Under the pieces are notes generated by a model. That model saw only the letters and a program-made list of their open reading frames with translations, searched no databases and was not told the DNA's origin. From contig JAUZNX010000002.1 in NCBI GenBank assembly GCA_030706745.1, positions 434,001 to 498,000 on the forward strand: DNA of 64,000 bases, given 5' to 3'. The stretch is from Bacteroidota bacterium (GTDB taxonomy: Bacteria; Bacteroidota; Ignavibacteria; Palsa-1295). A program made the translations under genes and the position numbers. Shown here in pieces: positions 35,291 to 43,823 of this stretch (its first letter is position 1; every line of letters begins with the position of its first letter).

Positions 35291-37188
35291 TGACGAACTT
35301 GGTTGAACCCATGGCCTCCACAGCATTTCAGACGATTCTCTCCTTTGGTAAAGACCGCCCATCGCACGGAAGCAGCGGCATTCAATCGTTTCTCGCGATA
35401 TCCAGCGGGCCTGAGGGCACGGGTTCGACGAAGCGATTTGGAATTGCATTGACCTCGGAAGGTGAAGCGGTAAATCACACTTACGATCAGGCATCCAAGC
35501 TTGCGGAGTCCGAAGGGATCGAGGACCGCGATGTCCAGGCGCTTTTGGGCGAGGTGGAGTCCAAGTGGCCGTCGCATCCCGGGATTGTCGAGAACGCGAT
35601 CAATCAGGCGATCGAGGATAATGCAACCGGCCCGGCCGTGGACATTTGCGAGCGCGCGCTCGCGGATTGGGCACGCGGTTTTACGGCAAGCGGAATCGCT
35701 ACCGAGAGTCAGGTCCTTCCCGGGACGACTGGCTCCCAATTGTTCGTGCAACTGCTGGCCAATTACGAATTTGCGCTCGAACGAGCCGGCAAGTTGGATG
35801 AGGCGCTAAGTGTTGCGCTTCTGACGCGAGAAATTGAACCGGCCGATCCGGAGCATTTGCTATCCTCCATCGTATCGCTCGAGATCCGTCGTGGCAACGC
35901 GATGGCGGCGATCGTTGCATTGGAATCGGTAACCGAGTCGCTTTCCCCGTACGTTCTGTACGGTCGTGCGTTGGCTTACTTCGCTCTCGGCCAGCATGAG
36001 AACGCAACTGGCGCCCTCCATACAGCTTTGCGGCACTGGCCGCAGGTTGCCGAGGCACTCACCCGTGAGTGGAAAGGCGGCACGCCCATGCCCAAGCCGG
36101 GCGAGGCCGTCAGCGAGCTGCAGGTCCTTTTCGGATATTATGAAGTGTTCGGATCGTCGTGGCAATCGGTTGCCGGCGCCATCGATTGGCTCCGCACCGA
36201 AGCCGCCATGGCCGCACGCGCCGGGACACGGCCGCAGCGATATATCGGACTGACACGGTCAGGGCTTCGTGCCGATGCTCAAGGTAACATTATTGTTGAC
36301 GAGCAAAAACAGCAGAGTCCGGAGGAGCGAGCCAAAGAGCAAGCTGAGTTAATCCGCAAGGCGCAAGTCATAGGCAGTGATGAGTTCGTGCGCTTTCTCG
36401 AAGTCACGCCGAACACCTATGTCTATGACTTGACCGAGCGCGGTAAAGAGTTGGAGGAGGCCCATACGGAGCTGTACCGTCAAGATATGAAGGTCGCCGC
36501 GCGCATCGTAGCAATTCACAAGCTACTCACGGAGTGGCCGGGCCATGCGAATGCGGCAATTGCACTCGCGCGATATTACGGACAAAAGGAACATTTCGAC
36601 AAAGCTGTTGAAGTGCTGGAGCCGGCAATTTTCGATCTGCAGAAATTCTGGGCAGACGATCTTGTTGGCAAGGGTCGAATTACGTCGGATTGGTCTGGCA
36701 ACAAACCACTTCTTACAGCTTATGCCTACATGATTCTCGATCTTGCAGAATCGAGCGATCATGCAACGGCCAAAGCCTACGCTGCCGATTACCTGCAGTT
36801 CAATCCTGCCGACAACATGGGCGTGCGGCAGAAGGCGATCGAGCTTGCGATTAGCGATAACGAGTATCCAGATGCCTTACGCCTCATCAATGAGGCCGGC
36901 GATCCGATTAGCGCACACAATCTGTTTGGCCGAGCGCTCATTGGCTTTGCGATCAAGGCCAACGATGCGGAGGCGGCGCTGAAGAATGCGGTCGAGAGCC
37001 GGCCACTTGTTTGGCGTGAGATGAACCAGGACAAACACAGGATGCCCCATCGCTACAATCCAAGCTTCGTCGAGTATTTCTCACCCGAAGAAGCATACAA
37101 CTACCAGCAAGTCTGGTCAGGACTTTGGATGAAGAAATACGGCGCGCTGGCGTGGCTGAAAAAAGAGGGCAGGAAGTATGTGAAGTAA
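35290..37188 (+). CDS. Tetratricopeptide-type repeat protein
   Basis: 632 residues, no signal peptide or membrane segment. Helical-repeat motifs run through much of the chain, for example LLANYEFALERAGKLDEALSVALLTREIEP (in parts, ~157-187), YVLYGRALAYFALGQHENATGALHTAL (~219-245), ANAAIALARYYGQKEHFDKAVEVL (~417-440) and AISDNEYPDALRLINEAGDP (~519-538). TPR repeats are protein-binding scaffolds; the partner is unknown. The start overlaps the lipoprotein stop, and the Trp/Tyr-rich end (VWSGLWMKKYGALAWLKKEG) is distinctive. Confidence 0.7.
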   Translation: MTNLVEPMASTAFQTILSFGKDRPSHGSSGIQSFLAISSGPEGTGSTKRFGIALTSEGEAVNHTYDQASKLAESEGIEDRDVQALLGEVESKWPSHPGIVENAINQAIEDNATGPAVDICERALADWARGFTASGIATESQVLPGTTGSQLFVQLLANYEFALERAGKLDEALSVALLTREIEPADPEHLLSSIVSLEIRRGNAMAAIVALESVTESLSPYVLYGRALAYFALGQHENATGALHTALRHWPQVAEALTREWKGGTPMPKPGEAVSELQVLFGYYEVFGSSWQSVAGAIDWLRTEAAMAARAGTRPQRYIGLTRSGLRADAQGNIIVDEQKQQSPEERAKEQAELIRKAQVIGSDEFVRFLEVTPNTYVYDLTERGKELEEAHTELYRQDMKVAARIVAIHKLLTEWPGHANAAIALARYYGQKEHFDKAVEVLEPAIFDLQKFWADDLVGKGRITSDWSGNKPLLTAYAYMILDLAESSDHATAKAYAADYLQFNPADNMGVRQKAIELAISDNEYPDALRLINEAGDPISAHNLFGRALIGFAIKANDAEAALKNAVESRPLVWREMNQDKHRMPHRYNPSFVEYFSPEEAYNYQQVWSGLWMKKYGALAWLKKEGRKYVK

Positions 37189-37200
37189 CCCGTATAGTCT

Positions 37201-38262
37201 ATGAATCTATCAATATTCCGCGCAATAATCGCAATAGCTGCTGTTTTTCAGCTTGCTTCTTGCAAGAGCGATTCCACATCGACTGGCGGTAGCACGCAAC
37301 CGGCTGCAAACGGAGCAAACGGGGTGGTGCGCCAAGCGATTTACGTTGGCAACACGCTTTTTGTCGCTGGCGATTTTGATTCGATTGGCGGGGTTTGGAT
37401 TCGAGGTGTCGGCATGTGGGATGGCGCCAAGTGGGCGAACGTCGGTTCGCCGCTACCGGTGTTCACCAGATCCTCGATTGATGCGTTAACAACCGACAGC
37501 ACGAACCTCTATGTGGCGGGCCAGTTCGGCTCGACGATCGGAAGCGAGAATCTAAGTATGATTGCCCGGTGGGATGGTTCGCAGTGGCATCACATGGACA
37601 ATTCGGTGTTCACCTTTGGAGGCAGCAACTATCCTCGTGCTTTGACTTTCGACGATGGCATTCTGAATGCGTACAATGGCGTCGGCACGATCGAACAGTA
37701 CGATGGAAAAGTCTGGACGGCATCCACAATATATGCAGTGAATCCGTTTCTATCTATGATAGCGTCCGGTGGCCGCCTCTATGCTGTGATGGGATACAAC
37801 GAGACCAATCCATATCTTTGGGTGTCCGATAGCCACAATTGGGCGAAGCAGGGCGGAGCGTTCGGGACATCCTCGCCAGATGGTCCCGGCGTTCAAATCG
37901 TCGCGCGGGGGACCGATGTCTTTGCCGCCGGTGATTTCGGTCAGATCGGATCAACAGTTCTTAGTAGCTACGGCATCGCACATTGGAATGGCTCGCAATG
38001 GTCGAGCGTCGGTATGCTGACTGGCACTGTAAAGGCGACCGCCATTGCAATGGATCAAACTGGCGTGGTCTATGTCGCGCAACCCGGCAAGCTCCTAAAG
38101 TACGATGGCACGTCGTGGTCACAGGTCGCAACAACTGCTGGTGGCTTTGGCAATCAGGGCCTCATTCACACAATTGCCATCTCGAGCGGCCACATCGCTA
38201 TCGGCGGGGAATTCACGTCGGTCAATGGTGCGACAGCCAATTACGTGGCGATTCTGCAATAA
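37201..38262 (+). CDS. Lipoprotein with Kelch/galactose-oxidase-like repeats
   Basis: 353 residues. Signal peptide with lipobox ending LASC (C21), then KSDSTSTGGS. The body has repeated W/Y-D/N-G-x-x-W blades: MWDGAKWANVG, RWDGSQWHHMD, YDGKVWTAS, WNGSQWSSVG, YDGTSWSQV, each preceded by 'LFVAGDF' or 'FAAGDFGQIG' motifs. This indicates a beta-propeller displayed on the outer membrane. It starts 12 bases after the TPR gene and ends 2 bases from the convergent prfB. Confidence 0.7.
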   Translation: MNLSIFRAIIAIAAVFQLASCKSDSTSTGGSTQPAANGANGVVRQAIYVGNTLFVAGDFDSIGGVWIRGVGMWDGAKWANVGSPLPVFTRSSIDALTTDSTNLYVAGQFGSTIGSENLSMIARWDGSQWHHMDNSVFTFGGSNYPRALTFDDGILNAYNGVGTIEQYDGKVWTASTIYAVNPFLSMIASGGRLYAVMGYNETNPYLWVSDSHNWAKQGGAFGTSSPDGPGVQIVARGTDVFAAGDFGQIGSTVLSSYGIAHWNGSQWSSVGMLTGTVKATAIAMDQTGVVYVAQPGKLLKYDGTSWSQVATTAGGFGNQGLIHTIAISSGHIAIGGEFTSVNGATANYVAILQ

Positions 38263-38264
38263 GA

Positions 38265-39420
38265 TTATAGTTCCTCGTCCGCCGTCTCCGTCACCTTCAG
38301 CTTGCCGGCCTCAAATAGGAGGTACGACTTCATAAACTCCGTGATGTCGCCATCCATGACGGCTTGCACGTCGGTCTTCGCGACTTTCGTCCGGTGATCT
38401 TTGACCATGGTGTAGGGCTGGAAGACATAGGAGCGAATCTGCGAGCCCCAGGTAATCTTCTTCTTTGTCCCTTCAATTGCTGTCAGGCGAGCTTCTTCCA
38501 ACTCGCGGATGATCGCAGCGATACGTGACTTCAGCATCTTCATCGCCCGCTCGCCGTTCTGTAGCTGTGAGCGCTCTTCCTGACAAGCGGCGATGACCGT
38601 ATGTGGATTGCCTTCGGTATCGGTGTACTTGTATGTCAGCCGCACAGCTGTCTCTACTTTATTGACGTTCTGCCCACCCTTGCCACCTGCGCGGTAGGTA
38701 TCGCGCTGGAGCAGCGATGGATTGAGGACTATTTCTGTGTTGTCCTCCTCGATCACCGGATAAGCATAGACGCTTGCGAAGCTCGTGTGACGCCGGGCGT
38801 TCGCATCATACGGCGAAATGCGGACAAGACGATGCACGCCGTTTTCCGTCTTGAGATAACCGAACGCATTCTCGCCCTCGATCTGGAGGGTTGCACTCTT
38901 GATGCCAGCGGTTTCGCCAGCTAACTCGTCAAGCATGCGGACTTTATAGCCTTGCCGCTCGGCCCAGCGCGTGTACATCCGCTCGAGCATCTCCGCCCAG
39001 TCGCAGGCTTCAGTGCCGCCCTGGCCGGCGTTGATGGTGATGATCGCGTCCTTGTGATCGTCCGGCTTGCTGAGCATCAGCGCGATTTCCTGCGCGGTGA
39101 AATCATCGCTGAGTTGCTGGAATTCCTGGGCAACCTGCTCTGCCATGGATTCATCCTCGCGGGCCATCTGCGCGAGTTCATCCGCATCGGCCACGCGGGC
39201 TTTCAGCTTTTCGTAGTCGTCGCGTTCTTTCTTAAGGCGGGATAGCTCCTGCATGGTCCGCTGGGCGCGCTTGGGATCGGACCAAAATTCCGTGGAGCCG
39301 GATTCTACTTCGAGGGCATCGATTCGCTTCTGCTTTTTAGCGAGGTCAAAGAGAGTCGCCGAGCTCCGCCAGGCGGCCCCGCAATTCGGCGATATGGGTA
39401 GGTGTGATTTCTGTTGTCAT
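38265..39420 (-). CDS. prfB: Peptide chain release factor 2, with programmed +1 frameshift
   Basis: The gene begins at ATG 39420 and reads 24 codons (MTTEITPTHIAELRGRLAEL ending GDSL) to CTT TGA C, where TGA is at 39346-39348. A +1 shift then continues in the second frame from GAC at 39347 (DLAKKQKRIDALEVES) to 38265: about 384 residues in all. The slippery CTT-TGA-C is identical to that of E. coli prfB; a strong internal Shine-Dalgarno right before it is not evident. The GGQ peptidyl-tRNA hydrolysis motif is at GGKGGQNVNKVETAV. The stop-codon recognition tripeptide, normally SPF, is SPY here (RISPYDANARRHTSF). RF2 releases at UAA/UGA, so the frameshift is its autoregulation. Confidence 0.95.
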
Positions 39421-39456
39421 GAGGGGCAAACAACACAGCGCCTTCGGCTAAAGTGC

Positions 39457-40239
39457 TTACTTCGTCAGTATCTCTCCGCCGCCCCTGCGTACCACCACTG
39501 TGTGTTCAAAGTGCGCGCTGGGCTTGCCATCGGCGGTCAGCACCGTCCACTTGTCCTTGCCGGTCTTCACGCGGGCTGTGCCCATGTTGATCATCGGCTC
39601 GATGGCAAGCGTCATGCCCTCGGCGAGCTCTAAATTCGGGAAGCCTTCGCTGGCTTTGGGGACGTAATTCGGAACTTGTGGGTCTTCGTGCAGATGCCGC
39701 CCAATGCCATGGCCTACCAACTCACGGACGACGCCGTAGCCATGCGCTTCGCAATAATCCTGCACGGCCTGCGCAATATCGAAAAGTCTTCCGCCTGTGC
39801 GGGCCATCGCGACACCAAGCATGAGGGACTCGCGGGTGACATCCATCAGCTTTTGCACTTCGGGTTTGATTACACCGACGGCAAAAGTCCATGCGCCATC
39901 ACCGAACCAGCCATCTTTTTCGACGCCGACATCGAAGGAGACAATATCACCTTCTTTGAGGGGATGCTTGGTGGGAAATCCATGCACGACGGCATCATTG
40001 ACAGAAACGCAAGCAGCATACGGGAATGTCTGCCGACCAACTTTGTAGCCTTTGAATGCAGGTACTCCGCCTTGCAGGCGGATAAAGTCATCGGCGGCAA
40101 GCTCCAATTCGAATGTGGTAATGCCGGGACGAATCAGCTTCTCAATGTGATTCAGGCATTCCGCAACGATATGTGACGAGTCTCGCATCTTGGCGATCTC
40201 GTTCTCATTCTTGATCAGGCGAGTGGCGTGACGGAACAC
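39457..40239 (-). CDS. map: Methionine aminopeptidase, type I
   Basis: 260 residues from a GTG start that is not certain (the family starts within a few residues of IKNENEIAKMRDSS). Metal-binding residues are in FDVGVEKDGWFGDGAW (~98-113), GHGIGRHLHEDPQVPNY (~172-188), AIEPMINMG (~211-219) and the FEHTVVV end (~243-249). The enzyme trims the initiator Met from nascent proteins. The order rplO-secY-map is the common one for this region, but infA, rpmJ and adk do not follow. Confidence 0.95.
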   Translation of the reverse strand: MFRHATRLIKNENEIAKMRDSSHIVAECLNHIEKLIRPGITTFELELAADDFIRLQGGVPAFKGYKVGRQTFPYAACVSVNDAVVHGFPTKHPLKEGDIVSFDVGVEKDGWFGDGAWTFAVGVIKPEVQKLMDVTRESLMLGVAMARTGGRLFDIAQAVQDYCEAHGYGVVRELVGHGIGRHLHEDPQVPNYVPKASEGFPNLELAEGMTLAIEPMINMGTARVKTGKDKWTVLTADGKPSAHFEHTVVVRRGGGEILTK

Positions 40240-40257
40240 TGGATTGAACCTGGATTG

Positions 40258-40395
40258 CGCGGATTCAGGGGGATTACGCGGACGATTTATTGGATTTAGT
40301 AAAGGCCGTTGTGGTAGATTCAGAAACGTTAGAATCTTGAAGGATTACGCGAAAGAAATCCAAATAATCGTCCGCGTAATCCCCCTGAATCCGCG
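40258..40395. repeat. 40-bp inverted repeat between map and secY
   Basis: Left arm 40258-40297 and right arm 40356-40395 are complementary at 38 of 40 positions, with a 58-base spacer. The left arm contains GGATTCAGGGGGATTACGCG; the right arm the complement CGCGTAATCCCCCTGAATCC. The left side also has repeated GGATT-start units from 40240 on (GGATTGAACC, GGATTGCGC). No ORF or known element is inside. The stem would be very stable in RNA. Confidence 0.95.
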
Positions 40396-40406
40396 AAATC
40401 GTGGTT

Positions 40407-41738
40407 CTAGTATCCACCCACGCCTACGCGTCCCTTGATCTTCCCAGCCTTCATCAGGCCTTCATAGTTACGCATCGTGAGGTGCGATTCTACCTGCTGA
40501 AGCGTATCGAGTGCAACGCCGACCATGATGAGCAAGCTCGTGCCGCCAAAGAACTGCGCGAAATCACTCGTTACGCCAAGATAGCTTACGAATGCCGGCA
40601 GGATGGCCACGATCGCAAGGAAGATCGCACCCGGAAGCGTGATGTGCGTAAGGATGTTATCGATGTAATCCGATGTATGCTTGCCAGGACGCACGCCTGG
40701 GATGAATCCGCCTTGCTTCTTCATCGTATCTGCCACGTCGCGTGGATTGAACGCGATGGCCGTATAGAAATACGTGAAGAAGACGATCATGATCGCGAAG
40801 ACAATCGAATAGCCCATGGAGCGATAGCTGAAGAAGTTATTCAGGAAATCGCCAAAGCTTGTGTTCGGAAAGAACTGGGCGACGGTCGTCGGAATAAACA
40901 GAATGGACTGCGCAAAGATAATCGGCATAACACCGGCGGTGTTAATGCGCATTGGGATATGTTGCGTTACGCCGCCATAGACCTTGCGTCCGATTACCCG
41001 CTTTGCGTATTGCACCGGAATCTTGCGAATCCCTTGGGTCATTAGTACGACGAACGTCACGATTGCAATGAAGAAGGCCCAGAGCACCAACTCGACGATG
41101 ATGTTGTGCTGGTTCGTCGCGACCATCTGTACTTCCGTCAGGATCGCGTTCGGGAATCGAGCGACAATGCCGATGAAAATGATGAGCGAGATTCCATTGC
41201 CAATGCCGCGCTCAGTAATCTGTTCGCCGATCCACATCATCAACATACATCCCGCCGTCAGGCAGATGACCGTCGTGATGGTAAAGAAGAACGGATTGAT
41301 GCCGGCTGCAACAACACCCGACTGCTTCGACAGATAGACTGCCATACCGGATGCCTGACCGATCGAAACGAGCACCGTGCCCAAGCGCGTGAGCTGCGTG
41401 ATCTTCTTGCGGCCATCTTCGCCTTCTTTTTGCAGTTTCTGGAAGTACGGGACAACCGCTCCCAAAAGCTGAATAATGATTGAGGACGAGATGTAGGGCA
41501 TAATGCCCAAACCGAAGATTGCAGCGTTCTTGAACGCGCCGCCCACAAACAGATCGTACAACCCGAAGAGCGAGTTGCTCGATGATGTAGCCTTATCGAG
41601 TGCGTGGAAATCGACGCCCGGCAGCGTGATATGCGCGCCAAGACGAACTGCCATCAGGCAGAAGATCGTGAAGAGGATTCGGTCCTTCAGCTCCTCGATC
41701 TTGAAAATATTGCGGAAACTATCTGTTAACCTGCTCAT
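40407..41738 (-). CDS. secY: Protein translocase subunit SecY
   Basis: 443 residues with ten hydrophobic segments. SecY motifs: N-terminal IEELKDRILFTIFCLMAVRL with the plug region following (GVDFHALDK), FGLGIMPYISSSIIIQLL (~74-91), KKITQLTRLGTV (~110-121), GITERG-like loop (EQITERGIGNGISLIIF, ~179-195), NTAGVMPIIFAQSIL (~269-283) and the cytoplasmic loop FIPGVRPGKHT (~348-358). It is the core of the Sec channel. Its start (41738) lies 7 bases from the heptad array that also carries the rplO stop codon. Confidence 0.97.
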   Translation of the reverse strand: MSRLTDSFRNIFKIEELKDRILFTIFCLMAVRLGAHITLPGVDFHALDKATSSSNSLFGLYDLFVGGAFKNAAIFGLGIMPYISSSIIIQLLGAVVPYFQKLQKEGEDGRKKITQLTRLGTVLVSIGQASGMAVYLSKQSGVVAAGINPFFFTITTVICLTAGCMLMMWIGEQITERGIGNGISLIIFIGIVARFPNAILTEVQMVATNQHNIIVELVLWAFFIAIVTFVVLMTQGIRKIPVQYAKRVIGRKVYGGVTQHIPMRINTAGVMPIIFAQSILFIPTTVAQFFPNTSFGDFLNNFFSYRSMGYSIVFAIMIVFFTYFYTAIAFNPRDVADTMKKQGGFIPGVRPGKHTSDYIDNILTHITLPGAIFLAIVAILPAFVSYLGVTSDFAQFFGGTSLLIMVGVALDTLQQVESHLTMRNYEGLMKAGKIKGRVGVGGY

Positions 41739-41744
41739 AGTAGT

Positions 41745-41833
41745 GGATGAGTAACGAGGAATGAGTAACGAGCGTAGGACCTCGCCTCATCCACACGTCA
41801 CTCGTTACTCGTTACGCGTTACTCTTTACTGAC
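41745..41833. repeat. Heptad repeat array with inverted arms between rplO and secY
   Basis: Left arm 41745-41772: GGATGAG, TAACGAG, GAATGAG, TAACGAG. Right arm 41799-41833: CACTCGT, TACTCGT, TACGCGT, TACTCTT, TACTGAC. The arms are mutually complementary. The rplO stop (41812-41814) and the last codons of L15 lie in the right arm. It can fold in the intercistronic mRNA just before the secY start. Confidence 0.9.
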
Positions 41834-42297
41834 GTTGCGAGAAGTTGTTCGGCCGTGCCGCCGGCTTTCTCGATCTTCTCAATGGCGCTCTTCGAGATTT
41901 TGTGCGCCTGGACATTGAGCTTTTGGGAAAGCTCTCCATTGCCGAGGATCTTGACCGGCATGCCCTGACGATTAATCAGTCCTGCTTCCCAGAGAGTATC
42001 TGGAGTGATCGTCTGGCCCTGCGGCAGACGGCCATTTGCGATGCACATCTCGAGCGCATCGACATTCAGGATCTGGTATTCCGTGCGGAATGGAGAGTGG
42101 AAGCCGAATTTCGGCAGGCGGCGCGCCAGAGGCATTTGTCCGCCTTCGAAGCCGGCGCGGTACTTATTACCTGAGCGCGAACCGGCGCCATTGGAGCCGC
42201 GAGTAGAGGTCTTGCCGTGTCCGGAGCCTTCGCCACGGCCTACGCGCTTACGATTCTTGTTCGCACCCACTGCGGGGCGAGGATTACTGATTCCCAT
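41812..42297 (-). CDS. rplO: 50S ribosomal protein L15
   Basis: 161 residues: the L15 N-terminus KRVGRGEGSGHGKTSTRGSNG (in parts, ~17-37), GFEGGQMPLARRLPKFGFHSP (~49-69), a middle with VDALEMC, and the C-terminal VKILGNGELSQKLNVQAHKIS (~114-134). The final residues S-V-K-S-N-A come from the heptad array. It is the first gene of the minus-strand group; the usual upstream rpsE-rpmD are not adjacent, so the spc operon is split here. Confidence 0.96.
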   Translation of the reverse strand: MGISNPRPAVGANKNRKRVGRGEGSGHGKTSTRGSNGAGSRSGNKYRAGFEGGQMPLARRLPKFGFHSPFRTEYQILNVDALEMCIANGRLPQGQTITPDTLWEAGLINRQGMPVKILGNGELSQKLNVQAHKISKSAIEKIEKAGGTAEQLLATSVKSNA

Positions 42298-42324
42298 TGT
42301 CGTCGTTTATTTGTGACTAAATAC

Positions 42325-42365
42325 GCATGATCGCTCATGCTTTTCGCGGAGTTTTCGTTCTCCGC
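42325..42365 (-). promoter_or_regulatory. Possible leader hairpins upstream of rplO
   Basis: Two small stems lie in the leader: GCATGA / TCATGC (42325-42340) and GCGGAG / CTCCGC (42346-42365). They are 28-68 bases before the rplO start. Such a spot fits ribosomal-protein leader control, but no known motif is recognised. Confidence 0.3.
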
Positions 42366-42446
42366 TCGCATTTTTCCGCAGGATTTCACCTGAGGAGAGG
42401 CTGATAACAGCAGAGAAGGGGGTTTGTTCCGGGCTTAGATGAAGAA

Positions 42447-42481
42447 CCCCCGCCTTTTCAAGGCGGGGGCAGGGGGTGGCT
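42447..42481. repeat. GC-rich palindromic repeat element, copy 2 (intergenic)
   Basis: Same unit as 11146-11180: arms CCCCCGCCTT / AAGGCGGGGG around TTC, then CAGGGGGTGGCT. Its edge overlaps the stop codon of the minus-strand SnoaL-like gene (42480-42482), so it may also serve as that gene's terminator stem. Confidence 0.85.
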
Positions 42482-42896
42482 AGGCCGTTGTAGCGAACGG
42501 CGAGTTGGCTTCCTTAAAGAATTCCTGCATGGCCTCGGCTTCACCAGGAATCTGGACTTCACGGATGTCAACGATCAGTCCGTCCTCGAACCGGAGCACC
42601 TGATCGAATCGGCTCTCATGCCATAGCTCGCCAATCCGTACCTGGTCTTTGAAATGGACTCTACACGATGAGCCATCCAGCGGTTCAATCTCGGATGACG
42701 GAATTGCTTCATCGAACATCTTCTTCGTAAACTCATATAGGTGTCGGTAGATGTTCGCGATGTTCTTTCGGCCCGAGTAATTTCCTTCCCAGTAGTGGTA
42801 CTGGCATTCCTCGGCCAAAAGTTCAGCCGCCTCGTCGAAACGAGTCTGGTCGATCAGGGTTGCGAATTGCTGCGAGAGGGTTAGCATTGGAGACAT
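42480..42896 (-). CDS. SnoaL-like/NTF2-fold small protein
   Basis: 138 residues: an N-terminal helix (SQQFATLIDQTRFDEAAELL), then CQYHYWEGNYSGRKNIANIYRHLYEF (in parts), a curved sheet with SCRVHFKDQVRIGELWHESRFDQVLRFEDGLIVDIREVQIPGE (in parts). This is the cone-shaped NTF2/SnoaL fold used by small isomerases, cyclases and binding proteins. No catalytic residues can be assigned. Its stop codon is at the edge of the palindromic repeat. Confidence 0.7.
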   Translation of the reverse strand: MSPMLTLSQQFATLIDQTRFDEAAELLAEECQYHYWEGNYSGRKNIANIYRHLYEFTKKMFDEAIPSSEIEPLDGSSCRVHFKDQVRIGELWHESRFDQVLRFEDGLIVDIREVQIPGEAEAMQEFFKEANSPFATTA

Positions 42897-42959
42897 TGGT
42901 TAATAACGAAAGTGATAGACGCCAGCAACTAACTTCGAGCGGGGGATGAGAATTCCGGG

Positions 42960-43823
42960 TTAGCGACGCAGGTGAAAGCGGATGAGGCGATAGTTGACGG
43001 GGCACGGCCCTTCCGCTATCCATCTGACTACGAAAGCGATTGCTGGAGCATACTCGACGTATGTTGCAAATTCGCCGCTACCCGACCCGCCGAAGCGATT
43101 TCTGAAATCATAACTGTCATAGGTTGACACCATCTCGGTCGACAATACTGCTTCATTCAGAATGAAGGTTGTGGTGTCCGAAATGAACTGCTCAAAGTTC
43201 TCGGAACAATGCAAGTAGGGGGTATCTACTGCTTTGCCCTCCGAGTATGGTATTCGTGATATAAATGGCAGACGCATGGTGTAGCGACACGGTCCACAAT
43301 CCCCGACGATCCAGTCCCCACCCTCCTCGCCTCTTACGTCAAATCCACCCATCAAGGTCAAGGGAAGGGCCGAAACCCATACACTGTCCAATCTCCCTCC
43401 AGTGTCCGCAAACACATACGAATCCCCCACATGCCGCTCAAATGGCGACGTCCCACCCGTGAGAGAAACCATCGCCACCGTGTCATTCCCCGCGAGGAGC
43501 AGCAGGCTTCCCGCGTGGTTTGCGATCGATTGAGGCTGATACCGGATGTTAAGCGAGACAGTCGAATCCTGCTTGCGGATAGAGAGCGGTGAGTTCAATA
43601 GCGTGAAATCCGAATCAGACAACGCAACCGATGTGATCGAATCGAGACGATTGAGATGGAGCGCGTAGGCTGTATCTGCCTCTCGCCAGAGCGGTACGGT
43701 GCCAAAGTCGATTGTTGCAGATACTGGCCGCAACACTTGCGGCGTTTGCATCACGGACACGCTCTGCGAGCACGCACAGAGCGCGAGCACGGCAACGAGG
43801 ACGAATGTTGATTTGCTACTCAT
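42960..43823 (-). CDS. Putative lipoprotein with an ASH/Ig-like module
   Basis: 287 residues from the ATG at 43823, which has GGAGG 6 bases upstream; the frame is open to 43901 but that extension lacks a ribosome site. Signal peptide MSSKSTFVLVAVLALCACSQ with lipobox LCAC. Residues ~30-120 (VSATIDFGTVPLWREADTAYALHL, in parts) resemble the ASPM/SPD2/Hydin-type beta-sandwich used as a surface or periplasmic spacer. The C-terminal half has several Cys (CGPCRYT, HCSEN, PCPVNY) and no recognised domain. Confidence 0.6.
   Translation of the reverse strand: MSSKSTFVLVAVLALCACSQSVSVMQTPQVLRPVSATIDFGTVPLWREADTAYALHLNRLDSITSVALSDSDFTLLNSPLSIRKQDSTVSLNIRYQPQSIANHAGSLLLLAGNDTVAMVSLTGGTSPFERHVGDSYVFADTGGRLDSVWVSALPLTLMGGFDVRGEEGGDWIVGDCGPCRYTMRLPFISRIPYSEGKAVDTPYLHCSENFEQFISDTTTFILNEAVLSTEMVSTYDSYDFRNRFGGSGSGEFATYVEYAPAIAFVVRWIAEGPCPVNYRLIRFHLRR

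Noticed and set aside
34596-35306. 236-codon frame overlapping the small lipoprotein and the gap before it
   Set aside because: Very rich in Arg/Thr/Ser with no domain; the lipoprotein frame has a signal peptide and couples to the TPR gene by TAATG.
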